From Phil1 sp963643205 (lineage in GTDB: Bacteria; Bacillota; Clostridia; Christensenellales; CAG-138), in the NCBI GenBank assembly GCA_963643205.1, contig CAVIJJ010000010.1:1-52394 (forward strand): DNA of 52,394 nt. The letters are read 5' to 3'. The notes beneath the pieces are model-generated. The model was given only the letters and a program-made list of their open reading frames with translations. It was not told the origin of the DNA and did not search any database. How positions within the stretch are numbered: the first letter of the stretch is position 1; each line of letters begins with the position of its first letter. Below are positions 8,427 to 16,615 of the stretch, piece after piece. The position numbers and the translations under genes are program-made.

Positions 8427-10565
8427 ATGAAAAAGCTGATTGCTGTTTTGTTGACCGTCTGCTTCATGCTTGGCATATTTGCCGCATGTTCAAACGGCGA
8501 CACGTCTGTTGATACCAACAATACCACAGACACAACAAACAACGCCGGTACTACCGGAGAAACCACCACGACCACCCCCGTTTCCGAGGGCCTTGATCTC
8601 AGCGTAAGCGATGAACCCGTAACCGATTGGGTTACCTACCTTACCCTGGCCAACGAGATGGAAACATTCAACATTCTGTACAGTCAGAATAACAAAGAGC
8701 TCCGCGTTCTCACCAACTGCTTTGACGGACTGCTCTCAAACGACAGCCACGGCAACCTTATTCCCGCGATAGCCGAAAGCTGGGGAACCGAGGACGGCGG
8801 CAAGACCTGGACGTTCCACCTTCGCAAGGGCGTACAGTGGGTTAACATGAACGGCGAGGCACAGCAGGAAGTTACCGCTCAGGACTGGATTACCGGCCTT
8901 GAATGGGTTCTGAACTTCTACAAGAACGAAGCCGCCAACACCTCCATGCCCACCGAAATGATAGAAGGCGCAATGGATTATTATAACTACGTTGCCGGCT
9001 ATCAGGATCTGGAGATCCCCGCTGACGCGGATGCTGAAACCGCCGCCAGGCTGACCGCCAGCTACGAAGAGGAAAAGGCCACCTTCGAGGAAATCTGCGC
9101 CAAGTACGGTCTTGAGCCCGTTCGCCTTACCGAGGAAGAGGCCAAGACAATGGATAAGACCATATTCCTGCAGATGGTCGGCATTGAAGCGCCCGATGAT
9201 TACACCCTTATTTATCACTGCACGGCGGAGCTGCCGTACTTTGCCTCCGTGGCGACCTACAGCTGCCTCTACCCCGCCTGCCAGGCCCTTATCGATCAGC
9301 TTGGTGTTGACGGCTTCTATGCCTGCACCAACGAGAACATGTGGTACAACGGCTGCTACACCATTACCCACTATGTAAACGGCAATGAAAAGGTTCTGAC
9401 CAAGAACCCGCTCTATTGGGATACCGATTGCACCCTGTTCAACACCGTAACATACAAGATGGTTGAATCCGGCGACGTTGCGTTCCAGATGTTCCAGGCC
9501 GATGAGCTTGATTACATCGCGCTTACCGAGTCCAACCTGCGCACCATTTACAACGACGAGTCCAACCAGTACCACGATTACCTTGTTGAGGCCCGCCCCA
9601 CAAAGTACTCCTACCAGCTGCACTTCTGCTGGGATAAGCGCGACAGCGATGGCAATCCCGATACCAATTGGAATACCGCCATCGCCAACGAAAACTTCCG
9701 TCTTGCCTGGTACTATGGCCTTGATGCTACCCCGTATCTGTCCCGTACCAACTTCATATCCCCGCAGCACTGCGCCAACTACTGCTACTCAATGGCCAAC
9801 CTCGTATCCTTCTCTGATGGCACCGAGTACACTCAGCGCGTTATGGAGAAGATTGGTATAAGCCCGGACGGCGAGAATTATGCCCGTACCGACGCCACCA
9901 AGGCCGCCGAATACAAGGCAAAGGCTATGGAAGAGCTTTCCGCTCAGGGCGTAACCTTCCCCGTAGTGGTTGATTATTACATTCAGGGTTCAAACCAGAC
10001 CGCTCTTGACACCGCAAACGTACTTAAGCAGATGTTTACCGACTGCCTGGGCGATGACTTCGTGGTTCTGAACATAAATACCTACATTTCCTCCCTTGCC
10101 AAGGAAGTTCGCAATCCTCAGCTCGCCTCCTTCTACGTCAACGGTTGGGGCGCTGACTACGGCGATCCTCAGACCTACCTGGGCCAGGAAACCTACGGCA
10201 TGGACAACGCTTACTACAGCGTATCCTACTCCAAGACCGCCGGCATCACCGATTCCAATCTGATTGCCACCTACGAGGAGTACACCAATCTTGTAAACGC
10301 CGCCAACGCCATAACCAACGACAACGATGCCCGTTACGAGGCCTATGCCGAGGCTGAAGCCTATCTTATCAGCCACGCCCTCGTAATCCCCTGGTACAAG
10401 GATGTTTCATGGCAGATAACCCGCGCCAATGACTACTCCAGCGCGTACGCCGTATACGGTATGCAGGGCAGCAAGTTCAAGAGCTGGGAAACCTCAACCG
10501 ACTATTACACCACCGAGGACTACGCGAAGCTGGCCGAAGCCTATGAAAACGCCGCGGCCGAATAA
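8427..10565 (+). CDS. ABC transporter substrate-binding lipoprotein, peptide (OppA/family 5) type
   Basis: Extracellular receptor of a peptide-type ABC importer. The 712 residues begin with a lipoprotein signal peptide, hydrophobic to residue 20, with C21 as the lipidated cysteine in FAAC. A Thr/Asn-rich linker (about 25-55) leads into the SBP family 5 fold (ESWGTEDGGKTWTFHLRKGVQW near residue 115). It is longer than most OppA proteins (540-600) because of insertions in the middle. The permease and ATPase genes follow in the same operon. The substrate is probably an oligopeptide but could be another family 5 ligand. Confidence 0.93.
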   Translation: MKKLIAVLLTVCFMLGIFAACSNGDTSVDTNNTTDTTNNAGTTGETTTTTPVSEGLDLSVSDEPVTDWVTYLTLANEMETFNILYSQNNKELRVLTNCFDGLLSNDSHGNLIPAIAESWGTEDGGKTWTFHLRKGVQWVNMNGEAQQEVTAQDWITGLEWVLNFYKNEAANTSMPTEMIEGAMDYYNYVAGYQDLEIPADADAETAARLTASYEEEKATFEEICAKYGLEPVRLTEEEAKTMDKTIFLQMVGIEAPDDYTLIYHCTAELPYFASVATYSCLYPACQALIDQLGVDGFYACTNENMWYNGCYTITHYVNGNEKVLTKNPLYWDTDCTLFNTVTYKMVESGDVAFQMFQADELDYIALTESNLRTIYNDESNQYHDYLVEARPTKYSYQLHFCWDKRDSDGNPDTNWNTAIANENFRLAWYYGLDATPYLSRTNFISPQHCANYCYSMANLVSFSDGTEYTQRVMEKIGISPDGENYARTDATKAAEYKAKAMEELSAQGVTFPVVVDYYIQGSNQTALDTANVLKQMFTDCLGDDFVVLNINTYISSLAKEVRNPQLASFYVNGWGADYGDPQTYLGQETYGMDNAYYSVSYSKTAGITDSNLIATYEEYTNLVNAANAITNDNDARYEAYAEAEAYLISHALVIPWYKDVSWQITRANDYSSAYAVYGMQGSKFKSWETSTDYYTTEDYAKLAEAYENAAAE

Positions 10566-10595
10566 GGAAATAAAGAACAAAGGTAAGTAAAATCA

Positions 10596-11552
10596 ATGTT
10601 TAAGTATACCATCAAAAGAGTACTTCAGTCCTTAGTGACTGTGCTCATCGTGGTATCTATCGTATCATTACTGCTCAGCCTGATGCCGACTGATTACTAC
10701 TTCACTGAGGAACAGCTTATAAAGCTGACCGATAAGCAGAAGAACGATCAGTTGGCAGCAGCTGGGCTGCTGGACAGCCCAATCGTACAGCTATTCCGTT
10801 TTCTAGAGAATGTTATTCTTCACTTCGATCTTGGAACCTCACGCAGAATACAGGCGGGTGTTCCCGTAATACAGGTTATAGGCGACAAGTTCGCCATATC
10901 AATGAGATTGGGCTGCATCGCGTTGGTCATTTCGCTCATACTTGGCGTACCCACGGGCATCCTTCAGGCTAAGTACAAGGATCATCTGTTCGACCATTTA
11001 GGCGCGGCTTATACGATATTTGTAAACGCGGTACCGCGGCTTGTATCGTATTCGCTGGTGCTGGTCCTTGGCGTTAAGCTTTTCGGCCTGCCCACTATGT
11101 ATTCCACGCGACATGCCGCGCGCTCCAGCATTTTGCCGATAGTGTGCCTTGCGATGGGTTCAACCGCAAGCTACGCGCTGTGGATGCGCCGTTATATGGT
11201 TGACGAGCTTACAAAGGATTATATAAAGCTTGCCCGTATAAAGGGTCTTTCATCCCACGCGATTATGTTTAAGCATGTTTTAAGGAACGCGTTCGTGCCC
11301 ATGGCGCAGAATCTGCCCACCTCCTTCATGCTTACGATCGGCGGTTCGCTGCTGGTGGAGCGTTTCTTCTCCATTCCCGGCATGGGCCCGCTGCTTACAG
11401 ACTCGATCACGCGCTACGATCTGAACATGGTTCGAGGGTTGGTGCTGCTTTATGCTCTGCTTGGCATATTCGGCCTGTTCCTCGGCGATGTGCTCATGAC
11501 GGTGTGCGATCCCAGAATCAGACTTACCGGAAAGGGCGGTGACACTCGATAA
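10596..11552 (+). CDS. ABC transporter permease, OppB/DppB type
   Basis: Membrane subunit of the peptide-type importer, 318 residues. It has a typical N-terminal segment (FKYTIKRVLQSLVTVLIVVSIVSL) and several further membrane spans. The binding-protein-dependent coupling loop is visible around LARIKGLSSHAIMFKHVLRNAF, which contacts the ATPase. It follows the binding protein by 30 bases and its stop overlaps the next start by one base (TAATG). The ribosome site is weak (AAAGGTAAG), consistent with translation inside the operon. Confidence 0.93.
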   Translation: MFKYTIKRVLQSLVTVLIVVSIVSLLLSLMPTDYYFTEEQLIKLTDKQKNDQLAAAGLLDSPIVQLFRFLENVILHFDLGTSRRIQAGVPVIQVIGDKFAISMRLGCIALVISLILGVPTGILQAKYKDHLFDHLGAAYTIFVNAVPRLVSYSLVLVLGVKLFGLPTMYSTRHAARSSILPIVCLAMGSTASYALWMRRYMVDELTKDYIKLARIKGLSSHAIMFKHVLRNAFVPMAQNLPTSFMLTIGGSLLVERFFSIPGMGPLLTDSITRYDLNMVRGLVLLYALLGIFGLFLGDVLMTVCDPRIRLTGKGGDTR

Positions 11553-12517
11553 TGGAAATTAAGACCGCGAACACAACTCCTGAGCTTGAAAAAGAGCTTG
11601 GAATGAGCGAAAAGGATCTGTTTTCATTCGTTGAGTATCACGCTGAGGATGCCGAAAGAATAGGCTACAGCGAGTATTCATACTGGAAAAGCGTTTTCCG
11701 CAACTTCTTTAAGAATAAAGCCGCCGTTGTGATGATCATAGTTTTCTTCGCCATATTCATATTCTCATTCGTGGCTCTTTGGATAGGCAAATATGATTAT
11801 CACCACCTTGTGCCGGATACAAACCTTGGCTTCCAAAGCCCGAACAGCGAATATTGGTTCGGCACGGATAACCTGGGCCGAGATTACTGGTGCCAGGTAT
11901 GGTACGCCACGCAGACCTCAATAAAGCTTGCCGCGATTGTCGCGTTCGGTGAATGCGTAATGGGCGTTGCGATAGGCTGCATTTGGGGCTATGTACGCAA
12001 GGCGGACAGGTTCTTTACCGAGCTTTACAACATATTCGACAGCGTCCCCACCATGATTTATATGACCCTTATAGCGCTCTTTGTGGGCCAGACGTTTTGG
12101 ATAATGTGCGCGAGCATAATTCTTTTCCACTGGATGTACATGGCAAAGAACGTGCGCAATCTCGTGTTTATGTATCGCGACAGGGAATATAACCTTGCCT
12201 CCCGCTGCTTAGGCACAAAGCTCAGCCGCATACTTGTCAAAAACATTCTGCCCTACCTTATAAGCGTTATAGTGCTCAGGGTGGCGCTGAGTATACCCAG
12301 CACCATAGCCCTGGAAACAACCCTCAGCTATCTTGGCCTTGGTCTTGACGTTAATACCCCGAGCCTTGGCATACTGCTGAGGAACTCAAGAGCGTTCTTC
12401 CTGGATTACCCCTACCTGCTTGTCTTCCCGGCGGTAATAGTATCCATGGTAACGATTACGTTCTATCTTGCCGGCAACGCCTTCAGCGACGCGGCCGACC
12501 CCAGAAACCATGTTTAA
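11552..12517 (+). CDS. ABC transporter permease, OppC/DppC type
   Basis: Second membrane subunit of the importer, 321 residues. A cytoplasmic N-terminal stretch of about 55 residues precedes the first membrane span. The OppC signature (FGTDNLGRDYWCQVWYATQTS) lies near residues 103-125, and the EAA-type coupling loop is recognisable. The one-base overlap with the preceding permease implies coupled translation and equal amounts. Confidence 0.93.
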   Translation: MEIKTANTTPELEKELGMSEKDLFSFVEYHAEDAERIGYSEYSYWKSVFRNFFKNKAAVVMIIVFFAIFIFSFVALWIGKYDYHHLVPDTNLGFQSPNSEYWFGTDNLGRDYWCQVWYATQTSIKLAAIVAFGECVMGVAIGCIWGYVRKADRFFTELYNIFDSVPTMIYMTLIALFVGQTFWIMCASIILFHWMYMAKNVRNLVFMYRDREYNLASRCLGTKLSRILVKNILPYLISVIVLRVALSIPSTIALETTLSYLGLGLDVNTPSLGILLRNSRAFFLDYPYLLVFPAVIVSMVTITFYLAGNAFSDAADPRNHV

Positions 12518-12532
12518 GCGGAGGAGGGCATA

Positions 12533-14548
12533 ATGGAAGCATTGAATAAAAAACCTATCCTCAGCGCGAAAGACGTGGAAATACAATTCAGCCTCAGAGG
12601 GGACAAGCTTACCGCCATACGCGGCTGCTCGCTTGACCTTTACGAAGGCGAAACGCTTGCCATAGTCGGCGAATCCGGCTCCGGCAAATCCGTTTTCACA
12701 AAATCCTTTTTGGGCATGCTTGACCAGAACGGTTCCGTTACCGGCGGCAGCATAATGTTTGACGGGATAGACCTTGCCAAATACACAACCGAAAAGGAAT
12801 GGCGCACCATACGCGGCAAAAGAATTTCCATGGTAATGCAGGACCCTATGACGAGCCTTAACCCGCTCAAGAAAATAGGCACGCAGATACAGGAATCAAT
12901 AGAGCTTAATCAGGGGCTTGACAAGGCTGCTGCGAAGGCAGAGGCGATAAGAATGCTTGAAATAGTCGGCATTCCCAATCCCGAGGTGCGTTTTAACCAG
13001 TACCCGCACGAGTTTTCCGGCGGAATGCGCCAAAGGGTTGTTATAGCTATAGCCGTGGCCTGCCATCCGGATATACTTATATGCGATGAGCCCACAACCG
13101 CGCTTGACGTTACAATTCAGGCGCAGATACTCGACCTTATACGCAAGCTGCAAAAGAACCTTGGCATGACCATAATATACATAACTCATGACCTTGGCGT
13201 TGTGGCGAACGTTGCGGACAGGGTTGCCGTTATGTACGCGGGACAGATAATAGAAATAGGCATGGCGGAAGAAATATTCTATAATGCCTGGCACCCGTAC
13301 ACATGGGCTCTTCTCTCCGCGCTGCCGCAGCTTGGCATAAAGGGCGAAAAGCTCCCCACCATAGACGGTACACCGCCTAACCTTTTCAATAAAATTACAG
13401 GTGATGCTTTTGCCCCGCGCAACAGAAAGGCGCTTGCGATAGACTTCAAAAAGGAGCCTCCGTTCTATCAGGTATCCCCTACCCACAAGGCAAAAACCTG
13501 GTATCTCGATCCCCGCGCGCCAAAGGTGGAGCAGCCCGAATCCATTCAAAGGCTTGCCCAGCGCATGAATGAGGACTACGGCACCAACCTTAAGCATCCC
13601 CATGAGGATCCCAACCGCGAAACCCTTATAGAGGTTAAAAACCTGCAGGTAACGTTTGGCTCCGGCAAAAAGAAGTTCGTCGCGGTAAACGACGTTAACT
13701 TTGAAATATTCCGCGGCGAAACATTCTCCCTCGTTGGCGAATCAGGCTCCGGCAAAACCACCATCGGCCGCGCCATAACAAGGATAAACCCCACAACAGC
13801 GGGCGAAATACTGTATAAGGGCCGCAGGATAAACGGAAAGATACCCAAAGCGCTTGACCTTGAGGTAATAAAGGGCTGCCAGATGATATTCCAGGATCCT
13901 TTGGCATCGCTCAACGAACGCGCTAAGGTGGACTACATCATAAGCGAAGGCATTCTGAACCACCATCTTTATAAGGATGAGAAGGACCGCGAGGAAAAGG
14001 TTCAGCGCGCGCTCAAAGAGGTTGGACTTCTGCCGGAATTCGCTTCCCGTTTCCCGCATGAGTTCTCCGGCGGACAGCGCCAGCGCATAGGCATAGCAAG
14101 GGCGCTTATAATGCAGCCGGAATTCATAGTAGCGGACGAACCCATAAGCGCGCTTGACGTTTCCATCCGCGCGCAGGTGCTTAATCTGCTAAACGATCTG
14201 AAGAAGAGCCGCGGGCTTACCTATCTTTTCATCGCGCACGATTTAAGCGTTGTTCGCTTTATTTCGGACCGTATCGCGGTTATACACAAGGGGCGTATAG
14301 TTGAGCTCAGCGAAGCCGAGGAGCTTTTCCGCCATCCTCTGCACCCGTATACAAAGAGCCTCCTTTCGGCCGTACCGAATCCCGACCCGGCTATTGAAAG
14401 GAACAAAAAGCTTATAGTATACGATCCGTCGATACATGATTACACCACTGAAAAGCCGGTTTGGACGGAAATAATCCCCGGTCATTTCGTATACGGCAAC
14501 GAGCGTGAGCTTGACGGCTACCGCAATGAGCTTGCCGCTAAAGCATAA
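12533..14548 (+). CDS. Fused double ATPase of the peptide ABC transporter (DppD-DppF fusion)
   Basis: Drives the importer by ATP hydrolysis. The 671 residues contain two complete nucleotide-binding domains. Domain 1 has Walker A GESGSGKS at about 45-52, the FSGGMRQR signature and the DEPTTALD Walker B. Domain 2 has GESGSGKT near 402, FSGGQRQR and DEPISALD. Each domain ends with the oligopeptide-transporter C-terminal extension (HPYTWALLSALP and HPYTKSLLSAVP). In most bacteria these are two genes; here one protein supplies both subunits. GGAGG precedes the start. A terminator follows directly after the gene. Confidence 0.94.
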   Translation: MEALNKKPILSAKDVEIQFSLRGDKLTAIRGCSLDLYEGETLAIVGESGSGKSVFTKSFLGMLDQNGSVTGGSIMFDGIDLAKYTTEKEWRTIRGKRISMVMQDPMTSLNPLKKIGTQIQESIELNQGLDKAAAKAEAIRMLEIVGIPNPEVRFNQYPHEFSGGMRQRVVIAIAVACHPDILICDEPTTALDVTIQAQILDLIRKLQKNLGMTIIYITHDLGVVANVADRVAVMYAGQIIEIGMAEEIFYNAWHPYTWALLSALPQLGIKGEKLPTIDGTPPNLFNKITGDAFAPRNRKALAIDFKKEPPFYQVSPTHKAKTWYLDPRAPKVEQPESIQRLAQRMNEDYGTNLKHPHEDPNRETLIEVKNLQVTFGSGKKKFVAVNDVNFEIFRGETFSLVGESGSGKTTIGRAITRINPTTAGEILYKGRRINGKIPKALDLEVIKGCQMIFQDPLASLNERAKVDYIISEGILNHHLYKDEKDREEKVQRALKEVGLLPEFASRFPHEFSGGQRQRIGIARALIMQPEFIVADEPISALDVSIRAQVLNLLNDLKKSRGLTYLFIAHDLSVVRFISDRIAVIHKGRIVELSEAEELFRHPLHPYTKSLLSAVPNPDPAIERNKKLIVYDPSIHDYTTEKPVWTEIIPGHFVYGNERELDGYRNELAAKA

Positions 14549-14562
14549 AATCAAAGGCAAAA

Positions 14563-14605
14563 CTTACGGCGCCGGAGGCGAAAAATATGCCTCCGGCGAA
14601 AGTTT
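14563..14605 (+). terminator. Intrinsic terminator of the peptide transporter operon
   Basis: A perfect 10-bp stem CGCCGGAGGC (14570-14579) / GCCTCCGGCG (14589-14598) with a 9-base loop, followed by AAAGTTTTT. Outer A/T pairs make it longer. Confidence 0.85.
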
Positions 14606-14620
14606 TTGCGGGTATTCACA

Positions 14621-15043
14621 ATGAAACGTTTTTTTCAATTCATAAAGAACAAGGATGTTCGCCACGCCGCGCTGCAAAAAACATTCCCACGCGCGGTAAT
14701 AGGTCTGCTTATCTGCTTCTTCTGGAACAGGTTTCTGAACAGCGCCGGCAGGCTTAATGTTTATTCCCATGCCTTTATGGCGGTGGGGCTTATATTCGCC
14801 GCCCTTTCATGGCTGAACTACCTTAGGCTGGACGGCGTAAACGCTCCCAAGCTCTTCAAGAAGAAGCTTTTTCAAAAGCCGCCCAAGCGCAAAATGGGAG
14901 ACATGATAGACTTTGTGGACGAAAAAGTCACCTCATTTGAGGAGCTTGACGAGGACGAGGCCACCGCGGCCACATTCGTGGCCAACCTTATCGCCGCGGT
15001 GCTGTTTCTCGTGCCATCGGTTTTGGTGGGGATAATAAAATAA
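14621..15043 (+). CDS. Small membrane protein of unknown function
   Basis: I do not recognise the family. The 140 residues have a basic N-terminus, two hydrophobic segments (about 28-40 and 52-68), a charged cytoplasmic-looking stretch with an acidic run (FEELDEDEA near 108), and a last hydrophobic segment at about 116-139. The ATG at 14621 is favoured over an in-frame TTG at 14606, which lies within the terminator's T-tract. No good Shine-Dalgarno site is visible. The gene sits alone between two terminators, so its promoter is unclear. Confidence 0.6.
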   Translation: MKRFFQFIKNKDVRHAALQKTFPRAVIGLLICFFWNRFLNSAGRLNVYSHAFMAVGLIFAALSWLNYLRLDGVNAPKLFKKKLFQKPPKRKMGDMIDFVDEKVTSFEELDEDEATAATFVANLIAAVLFLVPSVLVGIIK

Positions 15044-15098
15044 ATGCTTCGGCCCAAAATTCGCGGCTGAAATAACAAAAAACAGATTTCGCAAATTC

Positions 15099-15126
15099 AA
15101 GTACCTCTCCACGGGTACTTTTTTCA
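15099..15126 (+). terminator. Intrinsic terminator after the small membrane protein gene
   Basis: Stem AAGTACC (15099-15105) / GGTACTT (15114-15120), 8-base loop, then a run of six T. Confidence 0.75.
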
Positions 15127-15159
15127 ATTCTGCTGTATTTCCCCCTCCCCGCTATTCCC

Positions 15160-15188
15160 TTGCCAAAATGGCACGTAGATGATAACAT
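15160..15188 (+). promoter_or_regulatory. Candidate promoter for the TetR-type regulator gene
   Basis: TTGCCA (15160-15165), 17-base spacer, TAACAT (15183-15188). An inverted repeat TGCCA-AAA-TGGCA (15161-15173) overlaps the -35 box and could be an operator. A TGTACGG half-site at 15243-15249 lies between promoter and start codon. Confidence 0.5.
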
Positions 15189-15270
15189 AGTCGCATGACC
15201 GCGGAAAATTTTATAAAGGCGGTCTTGGGGGCGAAAGCGAGTTGTACGGCGAAAGGAGGCATCCGTCGGC

Positions 15271-15831
15271 ATGGCGAATTTTACGAGAAAAGCTATAAAA
15301 GACACGTTCATCGGTTTGCTTGAGGAGCGGCCGCTTGGCGATATTACGGTTAAGGACATTGTGGAACGGTGCGGCATAAACCGAAACTCGTTTTATTACC
15401 ATTATCAGGATCTTCCCTCCCTTATTGAGGAAATAATCAAGGAGGACGCGGAAAACATAATCCACGCCTACCCATCCGTAACAACCATTGTGGAGTGCTT
15501 CGACGCCATAATTGAGTTTACATCGTGCCGGAAAAAGGCGATAATGCACATTTATCATTCCATAAACAGGGAAATGTTTGAAAAGAGCCTTATGATGGTG
15601 TGCGAATACTTCATAGCAAGCTACGTTAACACGGCCCTTGTAAACGAGAATATTTCCGGCGAGGACAAAAAAGCGATTGTCAGCTACTATAAGTGCGTTT
15701 GCTTCGGCCTTACGATAGACTGGCTGAACAGCGGCATGTCCGAAGAGTACATGAAATCCCTGCGCAGGATATTCGCGCTGAAAAAGGACTTTGCTATGGA
15801 AATAGCCCATCTTCTTCAGGATCAACTGTAA
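15271..15831 (+). CDS. TetR-family transcriptional regulator of the export cluster
   Basis: DNA-binding repressor candidate, 186 residues. The N-terminal TetR helix-turn-helix lies at about residues 8-50 (TVKDIVERCGINRNSFYYHYQD). The C-terminal half is an all-helical ligand-binding domain of the kind seen in short TetR-like proteins of Bacillota. The ATG has AAAGGAGG 11 bases upstream. It lies just upstream of the HdeD-like, RND and heptad-repeat genes in the same direction, separated from them by a terminator. It probably controls them through the inverted half-sites at 15910-15951. Confidence 0.88.
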   Translation: MANFTRKAIKDTFIGLLEERPLGDITVKDIVERCGINRNSFYYHYQDLPSLIEEIIKEDAENIIHAYPSVTTIVECFDAIIEFTSCRKKAIMHIYHSINREMFEKSLMMVCEYFIASYVNTALVNENISGEDKKAIVSYYKCVCFGLTIDWLNSGMSEEYMKSLRRIFALKKDFAMEIAHLLQDQL

Positions 15832-15864
15832 ATTACCATAAAAGGATATATTTAACAAATTTAG

Positions 15865-15891
15865 GCACGGGCACGTCCCGTGTCTGTTTTT
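15865..15891 (+). terminator. Terminator after the TetR-type gene
   Basis: Stem GCACGGG (15865-15871) / CCCGTGT (15877-15883, one G-T pair), 5-base loop, followed by CTGTTTTTT. Confidence 0.65.
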
Positions 15892-15909
15892 TGGTTATTT
15901 TGAATTGCC

Positions 15910-15951
15910 GTGTACGGTTTTCAGTCACGCGGCGTTTTGTTGTCCGTACAC
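15910..15951. promoter_or_regulatory. Inverted-repeat candidate operator upstream of the HdeD-RND genes
   Basis: GTGTACGG (15910-15917) and CCGTACAC (15944-15951) form a perfect 8-bp inverted repeat separated by 26 bases. The right arm overlaps the candidate -35 box. The core TGTACGG also occurs upstream of the regulator gene at 15243-15249. Confidence 0.5.
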
Positions 15952-15975
15952 AAAAGTTCGGCCCGGCGATATCAT
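15947..15975 (+). promoter_or_regulatory. Candidate promoter for the HdeD-RND-heptad-repeat genes
   Basis: TACACA (15947-15952), 17-base spacer, TATCAT (15970-15975). The -35 box is poor (4/6), as might be expected if a regulator is involved. Confidence 0.45.
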
Positions 15976-16008
15976 TCTATTCAGTTAATCGCGATGGAGG
16001 TGCGAAGT

Positions 16009-16602
16009 ATGAAATTACGTTCGGTTCTGCCTATGAGGGTAGCGAAATATGGTTACATAGCCATCTCGCTTATTTTCTGCCTGGTGGGCATCGCGCTTAT
16101 TCTGCTGCCCATGCCCTCAATGTCCGCCATATCACTGTTTTTCGGAATAGCGATGCTGGTATTCGGCATATTCAAGCTGATCGGGTATTACTCTAAGGAC
16201 CTGTTCAGGCTGGCGTTTCAATACGATCTGCAGTTCGGCATACTGCTTATAATCCTTGGCGCCGTAACGCTTTTTATGCGCGAAGACGCGCTCAGGTTTA
16301 TATGCGTGGCGTACGGCGTATGCCTTATGGCGGATTGCCTTTTCAGAATAGGGATAGCGTTTGACGCAAAGCACTTCGGCATTCAAAGCTGGTGGGTAAC
16401 GCTGGTGCTTGCCATATTCGGCGGAATAGTGGGTCTGCTCCTTACCGTGTGCCCCGTGGCCGCGCTTGAGGCGGCAAAGGTACTGCTTGGCGTTTCCCTT
16501 TTCGCCGAGGGCATATTAAGCCTCAGCATGGTTGTGAGCATGGTAAAGATTATAAAGCATCAGCAGCCTGATGTAATAATTGCCGATGAATACGAGATAT
16601 AA
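16009..16602 (+). CDS. HdeD-like (DUF308) membrane protein
   Basis: Integral membrane protein of 197 residues with about six hydrophobic segments, in the DUF308/HdeD arrangement of paired helices separated by short loops (for example ISLIFCLVGIALILLPMPSMSAIS in smaller parts). The frame is open upstream to 15910, but the ATG at 16009 has GATGGAGG before it and begins just ahead of the first helix. HdeD gives acid resistance in E. coli; the role in Gram-positives is unknown. It leads the RND operon and may be a stress-response accessory. Confidence 0.8.
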   Translation: MKLRSVLPMRVAKYGYIAISLIFCLVGIALILLPMPSMSAISLFFGIAMLVFGIFKLIGYYSKDLFRLAFQYDLQFGILLIILGAVTLFMREDALRFICVAYGVCLMADCLFRIGIAFDAKHFGIQSWWVTLVLAIFGGIVGLLLTVCPVAALEAAKVLLGVSLFAEGILSLSMVVSMVKIIKHQQPDVIIADEYEI

Positions 16603-16615
16603 GGAGGAAACATAG

